From positions 930,001 to 994,000 of the forward strand of contig CAVSKZ010000002.1 in assembly GCA_963728835.1 (NCBI GenBank): a DNA stretch of 64,000 bases. Direction: 5' to 3'. Under the pieces are notes generated by a model. It was not told the DNA's origin. It made no database searches and saw only the letters and a program-made list of their open reading frames with translations. Within the stretch, counting starts at the first letter, position 1; each line of letters begins with the position of its first letter. The position numbers were made by a program, and so were the translations under genes. Source of the DNA: VRUE01 sp963728835. Lineage in GTDB: Bacteria; Actinomycetota; Thermoleophilia; Solirubrobacterales; 70-9. This document shows, one piece after another, positions 50,452 through 59,049 of this stretch.

Positions 50452-52752
50452 CTATTCGAAACGGGCCGGTTGCGGCTCGAGCCGAACCGGTGCCGTGGAG
50501 AGAGCCTGCACGCGCAGGTCGCTCCAGGTGAGCCCTTCGCGGACGAGGGCGGGGAGCCCGAGGGCAACGGCGGTGGCGATCTCGACCGCCTGCAGGATGA
50601 CGCCATAGGCGAGCGCGTCGGCGGTGCCGATGCCGAAGCCGGTGTGCAGGACGCTGATCACGGCGAGCTGGAAGACCCCGATGTTGGAGGGCGTCGCGGG
50701 GATCACAGCGGTGACGTTGACGGCGAAGAGGACCGCGGCCGCGGCGCCGATGCCGGCCTCATCGCTCAGCCCGAGTGCCGCGAGCAACACCCAGCAGGCG
50801 GCGAGCTGGATCGCCCAGGCACCGAGCTGGGCGGCCGCGGCGGCGGCGCCGCGCCGCGGGTTGCGGAAGACGCGCAACCCGGCGCGCACCTGGACCAGCG
50901 CGGCGTGCAGACCGGCACCGAGGCGGGCGAGGCGCCCGTTGCCGCCCCGCCGCATCAACGGCGGTGCGAACAGGACGAAGAGGAGCAGGGCCAGCGGCAC
51001 GAGGCTGAAGGCGAAGAGCTTCTCGGTGCTGGAGTGGAAGAGGTCGGTGCTGGAGACGATGATGACCCCGAGCAGGGCCAGGGCGACGATGTTGAGCACC
51101 GTCTGGGAGACCAGGGTGCCGAGCAGGACCGGGAAGGTCTCGCGCATGCGGCCGACCCTCCGCGCCAGCGACATCGCCCTGGCCGGCTCGCCGAGGCGGG
51201 CGGGCAGGGTCGCCGACATCAGCACCCCGATCATCGTCGCCGAGGTGACGTCGCGGCGGCGCACCGGCCGCCGCGGCAGCGCCGCGCGCACGATCCAGTA
51301 CCAGGAGGCGGCGCGGAAGAAGAGCGAGAGCGCCATCAGGGCGCAGGCGACGAGGACCCAGGTGAGGTCGGAGCGGACGATGCTGGCGACGACGTTGTCG
51401 ACGCCGATCTTCTTTGCGGCGAGCGCGGTCAGGCCGACGCCGAGCACCCCGGCGGCGCCGAGGCCGATGCGACGTGCAGCCCTGCGTCGCCGGTCACCGG
51501 GGTCGGCCGGCTCGGGGTCGAGCGAGGGCAGCCGCTGGGGCGGGCGGGGCGGCATGCCGTCGGCCGGCCGCACCCCCGCCCAGTGGGCGGTGCGCTCGAG
51601 CGCACCATGGGGCTCGGGCACCTCGATCGCCCGCTCGTAGACCCCGGTGACGCGGTCTGCGACGCGAGGCCAGGCGTAACGCTCGGCGCTGCGGCGCGCG
51701 GCCCGTCCCATCGCCGCCAGCCGCTCAGGCTCGTGGTGGGCGCGCTGGAGCTCCTCGGCGAGGCGCTGCGCGTCCCCCGGCGGGACCAGGACGCCGTCGA
51801 CGCCGTCGGTGACGACGTCGCTGTAGCCGGCGATGGCGGAGGCGATCGCGGGGGTGCCGGCGGCGAAGGCCTCGGTCAGGACCATGCCGAAGCTCTCGCC
51901 CGAGAGCGAGGGCGCGCAGAGCAGGTCGGCCTCGTGCAGGGCGCGGTGCAGCGCTTCGCCCGAGACCCTGCCGCGAACGTCGATGTGGCGCAGCATCTCG
52001 GGGTCGGCGATGTAGCGCAGCACGTCCTCGCGCTCGGCGCCGATCACGGTGAGCCGGCTGGGCACGTGCTCGACCAGGGCGCCGAAGGCCGAGAGCAGGA
52101 CCGGCAGGCCCTTGCGCTCCTCGGGCCGGCCGACGAAGAGCACGCGCAGATCCTCCCCGGGCGGCTTCGGGGCGCCGGGGGCGGCGGCGAGGTCGACGCC
52201 GTTGGGGATCACCTCGTAATGGCCGCCGAACCAGCGGCGCCCGGTCCAGGCGGCCGCCTCGGAGACCGCGATCCGCGCCGAGAGCCGGTTGAAGACGCGC
52301 CTGGCGCCGAGCGCCGAGGCGACGTGGTTGGGCAGCGCCTTGGTCGAGTAGGCGTGGAAGGTGCCGACGGCGGGGGCCCTGGTGCCGAGCGCGGCGTTCC
52401 AGCCGACCAGCGGCACCAGCGGCTCGTGGATGTGGACGACGTCGAAGTTGCCGCGGCGCAGCTCCCGCCGTGGCGCGAGGACGCCGCCCGCCGGGAAGGG
52501 AGCGAGGTTGGAGATCGCGCCGTTGGAGGGGATGCCGACCGTGCGCCCGAGCGGGATCAGGTAATCGGGCGCCTCGCGCGGCTCCGGCGCGGCTCGGTGC
52601 ATGCTGCGGCTGAGCCGGCCGGGCGGATCGAAGGGGGCAAGCACGCGAACGTGGTGGCCGCGTCCGAGGAACTCCTCCGCAAGCGCCTCCACATGCCGGT
52701 TCACGCCGCCCTGGTAGGTCCAGGAATATGGCGAGACGAGCGCAACTCTCAC
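50452..52752 (-). CDS. GT4 (PimA-like) glycosyltransferase fused to a flippase-like LPG_synthase_TM domain
   Basis: The 766-aa protein starts at GTG 52752. Residues 1-395 are GT4: VRVALVSPYSWTYQGGVNRH, FDVVHIHEPLVPLVGWNAAL, RVLFVGRPEERKGLPVLLSA (about 199) and APSLSGESFGMVLTEAFAAG (about 283), a clear EX7E. It resembles PimA-like mannosyltransferases (MRIxxVSPYSxxxxGGV). A linker rich in Pro/Arg (about 395-435) leads to about eight helices of an UPF0104/LPG synthase TM domain (LTWVLVACALMALSLFFRAA, GVLMSATLPARLGEPARAMS, VIPATPSNIGVFQLAVISVL). The fused domain may translocate or anchor the glycolipid product. It overlaps the upstream gene by one base (TAGTG). Confidence 0.85.
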   Translation of the reverse strand: MRVALVSPYSWTYQGGVNRHVEALAEEFLGRGHHVRVLAPFDPPGRLSRSMHRAAPEPREAPDYLIPLGRTVGIPSNGAISNLAPFPAGGVLAPRRELRRGNFDVVHIHEPLVPLVGWNAALGTRAPAVGTFHAYSTKALPNHVASALGARRVFNRLSARIAVSEAAAWTGRRWFGGHYEVIPNGVDLAAAPGAPKPPGEDLRVLFVGRPEERKGLPVLLSAFGALVEHVPSRLTVIGAEREDVLRYIADPEMLRHIDVRGRVSGEALHRALHEADLLCAPSLSGESFGMVLTEAFAAGTPAIASAIAGYSDVVTDGVDGVLVPPGDAQRLAEELQRAHHEPERLAAMGRAARRSAERYAWPRVADRVTGVYERAIEVPEPHGALERTAHWAGVRPADGMPPRPPQRLPSLDPEPADPGDRRRRAARRIGLGAAGVLGVGLTALAAKKIGVDNVVASIVRSDLTWVLVACALMALSLFFRAASWYWIVRAALPRRPVRRRDVTSATMIGVLMSATLPARLGEPARAMSLARRVGRMRETFPVLLGTLVSQTVLNIVALALLGVIIVSSTDLFHSSTEKLFAFSLVPLALLLFVLFAPPLMRRGGNGRLARLGAGLHAALVQVRAGLRVFRNPRRGAAAAAAQLGAWAIQLAACWVLLAALGLSDEAGIGAAAAVLFAVNVTAVIPATPSNIGVFQLAVISVLHTGFGIGTADALAYGVILQAVEIATAVALGLPALVREGLTWSDLRVQALSTAPVRLEPQPARFE

Positions 52753-54623
52753 TAGCTGCGAAGGGTAGAGGATTCGGCGGCCCCCTCGGCCCAGGCAAAG
52801 CCGGCGTAGGCGAGCAGGTAGGCGCTGCCGACCTCCAGCACCAGCGCGCCGGAGTCGTTGGCGAGGGTGCCGGCGAGGGTGGCGGCAAGCGCTCCGAGCA
52901 GGCCGGCCCGCAGGGCGGGGGCGTCGCGCAGCCAGGAGCGCAGGACGTCGCGCTTCCAGGCTGCCAGGGCGGCGAGGCCGAGCACCAACGGGAGAAATGC
53001 GAGGACGACGGGCCGGGTGAAGCTGTGCGCCGAGAGCTGCAGGCGGCGCTGCGCGACGTCGGCCACCTCGTCGAGGCCCCCGGCGTCGAGGACCGACCTG
53101 GTCAGGTGCGCGTTCGCACCCGTGAGGAGATCTATTACTGCAATAAATCCCATAAATAGAACAAATCCTGTAATAATGAGAACGAGGGCCGCGTGTCGCC
53201 ATGGGGTCGCGACCTTGTACACGGCGGCCGCGGCCCCTATTGGCATCACGATCGCGGCGCCCACGTCCGCCCCGAAGCGCCCGGCGGCGAAGACGAGGGC
53301 GGCGAGCAGGCCGGTGGCGGCGAACGCGAGCGCGCAGCGGCGCTTGTCGAGCGCCGGCCGAAAGCCGGCGAGCGCGGCGCCTGTGCCGGCGACGACGAGC
53401 ACGGCGAGCAGGGCCTCGAGCTCGTTGCCGATCCCGTAGAAGCGAACCCCGAGCCCCGGGTTGGGGCCGAGCAGCGAGAGCGAGGTAAGCGGCGAGCCGG
53501 CGATCACGTCGAGCGCGTAGGCGAGCACGACCAATGTCGAGGAGACCGCGAGCGCCCGGTAGCCGGGCAGTGCGAGCAGCGTCAAACAGCCGAGCAGCGG
53601 CGCCAGCACCATCGCCAGCAGCTGTTCGGCCCCCTGGCCCGGCTCGAGCGCCCCGCCGAGCAGCAGCACCAGGGGCAGGTAGACGACGCTGAGCGCCAGC
53701 AGCTTCACGGCGGGGCGGGCGACCCGGCCACGGGCGATGAGCGCCACGCCCCCCAGCACCACGATCCAGACCAGCAGGCTGAGGCCGATCACCGGCCCCC
53801 GCCGCTCCGAGACCACGGCCATCCGCGCCCCGAGGGACTCGATCTTCGCAACGTCGACGTTCCCCTCCCCCCGGATCGCCTGCCCCGACATCCCCACAGG
53901 CACGCCGACGCCGACCCACTCCAAGATCGTCGGCGCGATGTCCGTCGTCAGCACATACCCCTCCGTCCGGGTGCTGTCCGAGGTCAGGTTCCCGTCGAAC
54001 CCACTCCCTGCAATCCCAATAGCCAACGCCTCGTTCTCCTCCGGCGGCGCCCGCTCGATCGCAATCAGCAGATCGTCTCCTCGAAGCTGTTCGCTTAGAG
54101 CCTCCAGCGACCGCAGGCCCATGCTCCTCACCTCACACATCTCTCCATCTCTGTGAAGCGTCGCCGCCAGCAACCCCGGCTCGATGTCAGCAGGAGCCGA
54201 CTCCGCCCGCTCCACCACAGCCGCCGAATACCCCGGCCCACAAATCCCCCCGCCAACCCGCGCCGGCAGATCCCCCTCATATAGAGAGTCGAACACCCGA
54301 TTCCCCTGCGAGATGTCCAGGTAAGTCTGCCCCGCCGGCACAGACCCCAGCCCAGCGCTGAGCAATCCGGGCGACATCCCGGCCCCCACAAGCTCCCCAA
54401 CCGAAGTGCCACTTGGCACCAGCGCAATCGTCACCTGGGCTGACGAAGGACGCCCCCCTGTGTGAGGGGTCTGGGCAGGGGGTGGAACGTCTTGCACTTT
54501 TTCGTCTACCGGCCGGGGAGTCGCCGCCTCCGCCTCACCGAAAAAGTTAAGTGGAACCCCCTGCCCAGACCCCGCCCCAAATAGGCAACTGGCCGCTATC
54601 GTCAACCCAATGGCCGACCGCAC
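52752..54623 (-). CDS. Large membrane protein with alkaline-phosphatase-like extracytoplasmic part
   Basis: This 623-aa protein has a signal-like N-terminus (RSAIGLTIAASCLFG), an extracytoplasmic region of about 230 residues with GYVLTTDIAPTILEWVGVGV (the C-terminal element of alkaline-phosphatase/sulfatase-like folds), and then about twelve helices (LLVWIVVLGGVALIARGRVA, FYGIGNELEALLAVLVVAGT). The metal ligands of a real phosphatase are not evident. GTG 54623 is a guess; TTG 54605 is the alternative, and both crowd the divergent HemQ start. Bases about 53130-53180 are strikingly AT-rich. I do not recognise the family as a whole. The gene lies upstream of the PimA-like fusion and overlaps it by one base. 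Confidence 0.62.
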   Translation of the reverse strand: MRSAIGLTIAASCLFGAGSGQGVPLNFFGEAEAATPRPVDEKVQDVPPPAQTPHTGGRPSSAQVTIALVPSGTSVGELVGAGMSPGLLSAGLGSVPAGQTYLDISQGNRVFDSLYEGDLPARVGGGICGPGYSAAVVERAESAPADIEPGLLAATLHRDGEMCEVRSMGLRSLEALSEQLRGDDLLIAIERAPPEENEALAIGIAGSGFDGNLTSDSTRTEGYVLTTDIAPTILEWVGVGVPVGMSGQAIRGEGNVDVAKIESLGARMAVVSERRGPVIGLSLLVWIVVLGGVALIARGRVARPAVKLLALSVVYLPLVLLLGGALEPGQGAEQLLAMVLAPLLGCLTLLALPGYRALAVSSTLVVLAYALDVIAGSPLTSLSLLGPNPGLGVRFYGIGNELEALLAVLVVAGTGAALAGFRPALDKRRCALAFAATGLLAALVFAAGRFGADVGAAIVMPIGAAAAVYKVATPWRHAALVLIITGFVLFMGFIAVIDLLTGANAHLTRSVLDAGGLDEVADVAQRRLQLSAHSFTRPVVLAFLPLVLGLAALAAWKRDVLRSWLRDAPALRAGLLGALAATLAGTLANDSGALVLEVGSAYLLAYAGFAWAEGAAESSTLRS

Positions 54624-55299
54624 TTTCGCCAAATTCACGATGCTCAAGATGGACCCCGCCTGGCGCCGCCAAGCCGCCGACCAGCGGGCCACGGACAAGC
54701 AGGAGTTCCTCGCCGCCTGCGAGGACTTCGCCCTCGATCGCTCATTGCGCGCCTACTCAACCATAGGCACGCGCGGCGACGTCGACCTGGTCCTGCTCAG
54801 CCAGAGCCCCAGCCTCGACGACCTGCACACCTTCCACGTCGTGCTCGGCCAGAGCGGGCTGGCGAAGTGGGCGGAGACGCCCTACTCGTTCCTCTCGATG
54901 ACCAAGCCCTCGCCCTACTCCGAGGAGCAGGTGCGCCCCGAGATCTGCGTCAGCGAGCGCAGGTACCTCTTCCTCTACCCGATGGTCAAGCAGCGGCGCT
55001 GGTACGGGCTGCCGGCGGAGGAGCGGCAGCGGATCATGAAGAGCCACATCGAGGTCGGTCGCCGCTACCCGGAGATCACGATCAACACCTCATACTCGTT
55101 CGGCCTCGACGACCAGGAGTTCGTCGTCGCCTTCGAGGGCGACGACCCGGGCATGTTCCTCGACCTGGTGCAGGAGCTGCGACCGACCGAGTCGAGCGAG
55201 TACACCGAGCTCGAGACCCCGATCTTCACCTGCGTGGCGCTCTCGCTGCGCAAGGCGCTCGACGCGCTCGACGGCGTGCCCAGCGCCGTCGCCGTGTAG
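54610..55299 (+). CDS. hemQ: Coproheme decarboxylase HemQ (chlorite dismutase family)
   Basis: HemQ oxidatively decarboxylates coproheme III to protoheme in the coproporphyrin-dependent pathway of actinobacteria. The 229-aa protein has the ferredoxin-like repeat typical of the family: AYSTIGTRGDVDLVLLSQSP, then YLFLYPMVKQRRWYGLPAEE (about 117; the YPM.K.R..Y region with the catalytic Tyr), MKSHIEVGRRYP with the heme-side His (about 145), and SYSFGLDDQEFVVAFEGDDP. ATG 54610 is next to the divergent gene start. The FprA-like reductase follows after a hairpin. Confidence 0.9.
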   Translation: MADRTFAKFTMLKMDPAWRRQAADQRATDKQEFLAACEDFALDRSLRAYSTIGTRGDVDLVLLSQSPSLDDLHTFHVVLGQSGLAKWAETPYSFLSMTKPSPYSEEQVRPEICVSERRYLFLYPMVKQRRWYGLPAEERQRIMKSHIEVGRRYPEITINTSYSFGLDDQEFVVAFEGDDPGMFLDLVQELRPTESSEYTELETPIFTCVALSLRKALDALDGVPSAVAV

Positions 55300-55314
55300 G
55301 GCAAGGGAACTGCA

Positions 55315-55355
55315 TGTGGCGCCTTGAGGTCGCATACCGACTGTAAGGCGCCACA
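55315..55355. repeat. Intergenic hairpin after hemQ
   Basis: TGTGGCGCCTT pairs with AAGGCGCCACA over 11 bp around a 19-base loop. It lies between hemQ and the reductase gene and could be a terminator or processing site. Confidence 0.65.
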
Positions 55356-55387
55356 GATGCGCCGTCCCCTATCCTTCCCGGCTCGCC

Positions 55388-56789
55388 ATGACCAAGATCG
55401 GAACAGCTGAGAACCCCGTCCGCGTTGCGATCGTCGGCGCCGGACCCTCCGGCTTCTACGCCGCCGAGCACATCCTCAAGCACGAGGGCACACACGCCCA
55501 GGTCGACCTCTTCGACCGTCTCCCCACGCCCTTCGGCCTCGTCCGCGGCGGCGTCGCCCCGGACCATCCGAAGATCAAGTCGGTGATCCGCGTCTACGAG
55601 AAGACCGCCGCCCGCGAGGGCTTCCGCTTCTTCGGCAACGTCAAGGTCAGCCACGACATCGAGGTCGAGGACCTCGAGCGGCTCTACCACGCGATCGTCT
55701 TCACTGTCGGCTGCGAGACCGACCGCCAGGCTCGGCATCCCCGGCGAGGACCTGCCCGGCAGCCACGCCGCCACCGCCTTCGTCGGCTGGTACAACGCCC
55801 ACCCCGACTACGCTGCCGAGGAGTTCGACCTCTCCTGCGAGCGCGCCGTCGTGATCGGCAACGGCAACGTGGCGATGGACGTCGCCCGCCTGCTGGCGCT
55901 GACCGACCACGAGCTGCGCCAGACCGACACCGCCGACCACGCGATCGAGATGCTCGACGCCAAGCAGATCCGCGAGATCGTCGTGCTCGGGCGCCGCGGG
56001 CCGGTGCAGGCCGCCTTCACCAATCCGGAGATCAAGGAGCTGGGCGAGATGGAGGACGCCGACGTCGTCGTCGACCCCGCCGAGGTGGAGCTCGACCCCG
56101 CGAGCGCCGCCTACCTGGAGTCCGAGGACGCCGACAAGACGACCCGGGTCAACGTCGAGACGCTGCGCGAGTTCTCCCAGCGCACTCCGGAGGGCAAGAA
56201 GCAGCGGATCGTCCTGCGCTTCCTCGCCTCGCCGGTCGAGATCAAGGGCGACGGCAAGGTCGAGAGGATCGTGATCGGGCGCAACGAGCTGGTCGAGGAG
56301 GGCGGCACGCTGCGCGCCCGTGACACGGGAGAGCGCGAAGAGCTCGAGTGCGGCCTGGTGCTGCGCTCCGTCGGCTACACCGGCGTGCCGATCGAGGGCG
56401 TCCCCTTCGACGAGAAGCGTGGCCTGATCCTCAACGAGGGCGGCCGCGTGCTCGACTCCCATGACGCCGGCCACAAGGTCGGCCACTACACAGCCGGCTG
56501 GATCAAGCGCGGCCCGTCCGGCGTGATCGGGACGAACAAGAAAGACGCGCTGGAGACCGTCCAGCACCTGCTCGCCGACGTCGAGTCGCAGACCCTGCTC
56601 AGCCCCGAGACGCCCGACCCGAGCGCAGTCGAGGCCCTGCTTGCCGAGCGCGGCGTCCGCTACGTCAGCTTCGAGGACTGGCAGGCGATCGACCAGGCCG
56701 AGGTCGGCCGCGGCGAGCCCCACGGCCGCCCCCGCGTCAAGTTCGTCCGGGTCGAGGAGATGCTCGAGACCCTCGGCGAGAGGGTCTAG
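55388..56789 (+). pseudogene. fprA: Ferredoxin-NADP reductase of the FprA/adrenodoxin-reductase type, frameshifted at 55726-55727
   Basis: From ATG 55388 the first frame has FAD-binding VRVAIVGAGPSGFYAAEHIL (about 11), FDRLPTPFGLVRGGVAPDHP and FTVGCETDR, characteristic of FprA. The frame then changes; RLGIPGEDLPGSHAAT, FVGWYNAHPDYAAEEFDLSC and NADP-binding RAVVIGNGNVAMDVARLL follow in the next frame to TAG 56787-56789. One extra C in GACCGCC restores DRRLGIPGEDLPG and gives about 466 aa, the family length. ALETVQHLLADVES and GWIKRGPSGVIGTNKKDA support the family. It transfers electrons from NADPH to ferredoxins. Confidence 0.82.
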
Positions 56790-57662
56790 CTCAGAACGTC
56801 GCTCGAGACGCTGCCGACGCCGATCAGGCCGGGGCCCACGCTGGGCCCCGATGACTGGGCCGATCTCGGAGACGTAGACGGGCTCGCAGCCGAAGATCTC
56901 GCGGCAGTCGGCGGCGAGGGCATCGGCCGTCTCCCGATCCTGGATGTGCTGGATGACCCACGCGTCGAGGCCGGACTCGTGCCGCCGGCGGGCGTAGTCG
57001 CGCAGGCGCTCGATCGAGCGGGCGCGGGTGCGGACGCGCTCGACCGGGGTGATCTCCTCCTCCAGGGTGAGGATCGGCTTGATCTTCAGCGCCGAGCCGA
57101 TCCAGGCGCGGGCGCCGCCGATGCGGCCGCCGCGGCGCAGGTACTCGAGGGTGTCGATCGCAAACCACATCTTCAGCTCCTCGCGCGCCTGCCGGGCGCG
57201 GGCGAGGACCGCTTCGCTGTCGCCGCCGGCCCGGGCGGCCGCGGCGGCCGCGAGCACCGAGTAGCCCATCCCGCCGCAGGCCGAGCGCGAGTCGAAGAGG
57301 TGGATCCGATCTCCCCCCTTGCCCTCGGCGACGAGCCGCTCGCGCGCCTGCCCGGCTGCCTCGAAGGTCCCCGAGATGCCGGAGGAGATGTGGATCGAGA
57401 CGACCTCGCGGCCTTCGTCGAGCAGGGGCTCGTAGACCGAGGCGAAGTCCCCGATGGAGGGCTGCGAGGTCGTCGCGCCTTCCTCGGAGGCGCGCAGGCG
57501 CTCGTAGAAAGCGGCGTAGTCGGAGATCTCAGACTCCGGCTCCTGGGCGCCGTCGACAGCCACGTAGAGGCTGACGACATGGATCCCGTTCGAGGCGACC
57601 AGCTCGGCGGGCAGGTAGGCCGTCGTGTCGCAGACGACCGCGATGTCGGGGCTGGAACTCAA
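56786..57662 (-). pseudogene. DegV family fatty-acid-binding protein, frameshifted near 56843-56850
   Basis: The protein starts at TTG 57662 (SSSPDIAVVCDTTAYLPAEL), carrying the DegV N-terminal D-(S/T)-T/A-D-L region. GATTSQPSIGDFASVYEPLL and VSIHISSGISGTFEAAGQAR (about 85) and LFDSRSACGGMGY are the fatty-acyl carboxylate-binding motifs. CEPVYVSEIGPVIGA precedes a frameshift; removing one G of the GGG at 56843-56845 gives GASVGPGLIGVGSVSS and stop TAG at 56786-56788, about 291 aa. It converges on the FprA gene with a 4-base overlap. DegV proteins bind fatty acids for phospholipid incorporation. Confidence 0.8.
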
Positions 57663-57702
57663 GACGAGCGATTCTCTCAGGTCTGCCGCTACACTTTGTG
57701 AA

Positions 57703-58089
57703 GTGACCGACCCCCAGACCGAGACCCCGCAGGCGGCCATCGCTCTCACCGAGAAGGCGGCCGGCAAGATCGGCGAGCTGCTCGGCTCCCAGGGGGACTC
57801 CGAGGGCCAGGCGCTGCGAGTCGCGGTGCGCGGCGGCGGCTGCTCGGGCTTCCAGTACGCGCTCGCCTTCGACCGCGCCAAGGACGACGACCACGTCTTC
57901 GAGGTCGACGGCGTCTCGGTGATCGTCGACAAGGTCAGCATGCAGTTCGTCTTCGGCTCTGAGGTCGACTACGTCGAAGGCCTCCAGGGCGCCGGCTTCC
58001 AGGTCAACAACCCGAACGTCGTCGCCGCCTGCGGCTGCGGATCGTCCTTCCAGGTCAAAGAGGACGCCGCGGAGACCGCAGCGGTCTAG
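57703..58089 (+). CDS. erpA: HesB/IscA-type iron-sulfur assembly protein (ErpA-like)
   Basis: The 128-aa A-type carrier starts at GTG 57703. Three cysteines form the cluster site: RGGGCSGFQYALAF (about 43) and AACGCGSSFQV (about 108; C-x-C). GVSVIVDKVSMQFVFGSEVD fits the HesB fold. It hands Fe-S clusters to apoproteins. The monothiol glutaredoxin gene converges on it with 8 bases between them and BolA follows, which is a sensible group of cluster-trafficking proteins. The divergent gap 57663-57702 to DegV has TACACT as a possible -10. Confidence 0.88.
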   Translation: MTDPQTETPQAAIALTEKAAGKIGELLGSQGDSEGQALRVAVRGGGCSGFQYALAFDRAKDDDHVFEVDGVSVIVDKVSMQFVFGSEVDYVEGLQGAGFQVNNPNVVAACGCGSSFQVKEDAAETAAV

Positions 58090-58097
58090 ACCGGGCG

Positions 58098-58487
58098 CTA
58101 TTCGATCTGCAGAGGAGGCGACTGCGCCGGGGGTTCGGCCGGAGCGGCTGCCTGGGTGGCGGCGGGCTGCTCGACGCCAAGGGCCTCGGCCAGCTCTCCT
58201 GACTCGAGCATCTCCTCGACGATGTCGGCGCCGCCGACCAGCTCGCCGTTGACGTAGAGCTGGGGGAAGGTCTGCCACTCGGAGATCTCGGCGGTGACTT
58301 CGCGCAGCGGCTGCAGCGCCGGCAGCACGTCGATCGCGCCGTACTCGACGTCGATCGAGTCGAGCACCTGCACGACCCGCATCGAGAAGCCGCAGCGCGG
58401 CATATCGGGGGTCCCCTTCATGAAGAGCAGCACCGGGTTGGCGGCGATCAGCTCTTCGACCTTCTGCTTCAGCTCAGCGTCGGCCAT
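58098..58487 (-). CDS. Monothiol glutaredoxin Grx4 (CGFS type)
   Basis: This 129-aa protein starts at ATG 58487. PVLLFMKGTPDMPRCGFSMR holds the CGFS active site (about residue 30); TFPQLYVNGELVGGADIVEE is the GSH-binding region. The C-terminal 25 residues (PAATQAAAPAEPPAQSPP) are a low-complexity extension. CGFS glutaredoxins carry [2Fe-2S] clusters and pair with BolA. BolA is encoded just upstream on the same strand, separated by a hairpin; ErpA is convergent. Confidence 0.9.
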   Translation of the reverse strand: MADAELKQKVEELIAANPVLLFMKGTPDMPRCGFSMRVVQVLDSIDVEYGAIDVLPALQPLREVTAEISEWQTFPQLYVNGELVGGADIVEEMLESGELAEALGVEQPAATQAAAPAEPPAQSPPLQIE

Positions 58488-58507
58488 ATGGCGATTGTAG
58501 AGACCGT

Positions 58508-58551
58508 GGCTGAACGATTGACCCACCTATGCGGTGGTCAATCGTTCAGCC
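58508..58551. repeat. Hairpin between bolA and grx4
   Basis: GGCTGAACGATTGACC pairs with GGTCAATCGTTCAGCC over 16 bp with a CACCTATGCG-like loop. It includes the stop codon of bolA and lies before the grx4 start at 58487, so it may lower readthrough into grx4. Confidence 0.7.
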
Positions 58552-58785
58552 GACCGTCAGCACCGCGGTTTTCAGGGAAAGGGCGTGGATCTGGCCGTCG
58601 TCGAAGCGGGGCTTGACCGCGGCCTTGACCAGGCGGTGCTGGTCGAGTCTGGAAAGGCCCTCGAACTGAGGCGCCGTCACGGTCGCCCGCAGGTGGTCGG
58701 CGGTGCCGGTCTCGTCGACGACCTCGACCTCGGCGCCCGGCAGCGCCGCCTCGATCATCTGCCGGATCTCCGCCAAGTTGGCCAC
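58546..58785 (-). CDS. bolA: BolA family protein
   Basis: The 79-aa protein starts at GTG 58785 (ANLAEIRQMIEAALPGAEVE). It has the BolA KH-like fold with HLRATVTAPQFEGLSRLDQH (about 31), the LDQHRLV motif, and VKPRFDDGQIHALSLKTAVL near the end; the C-terminal His in IHALSLKT matches the cluster-ligand site. It probably works with the adjacent Grx4 in iron-sulfur trafficking. The DUF3618 gene is 12 bases upstream, so it may also share an operon with the envelope genes. Confidence 0.88.
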   Translation of the reverse strand: MANLAEIRQMIEAALPGAEVEVVDETGTADHLRATVTAPQFEGLSRLDQHRLVKAAVKPRFDDGQIHALSLKTAVLTVG

Positions 58786-58797
58786 GGAGTGGAGCCC

Positions 58798-59049
58798 CTA
58801 GCGGCGGCGGCGCAGCATCATCAGGCCGCCGAGCGCGAAGCCGGCGACTGCCGCGCCGACGATCAGCTGGCTGCGGTGCTCGTACACCTGGCGACGCCAG
58901 TCGGTCAGCTCGGCGACCCGGCCGCGGAGCTGCTCGACCGAGCGGCCGAGGTCGCGGCGCTGGAGATCGATGTCGCGGCGGATCTCTGCCGCGGAGCGGC
59001 CGGGCATGCCAGTGGTCTGCGGACGGACCGGTTCCGGTTGGGGGCTCAT
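58798..59049 (-). CDS. DUF3618-type membrane-associated protein
   Basis: The 83-aa protein has RSAAEIRRDIDLQRRDLGRS and EQLRGRVAELTDWRRQVYEH, a coiled-coil typical of DUF3618, followed by one helix SQLIVGAAVAGFALGGLMML and a terminal Arg run. Start ATG 59049 overlaps the stop of the upstream gene by 4 bases. Its role is unknown; it is usually next to the next gene's holin-X family in actinobacteria. Confidence 0.82.
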   Translation of the reverse strand: MSPQPEPVRPQTTGMPGRSAAEIRRDIDLQRRDLGRSVEQLRGRVAELTDWRRQVYEHRSQLIVGAAVAGFALGGLMMLRRRR

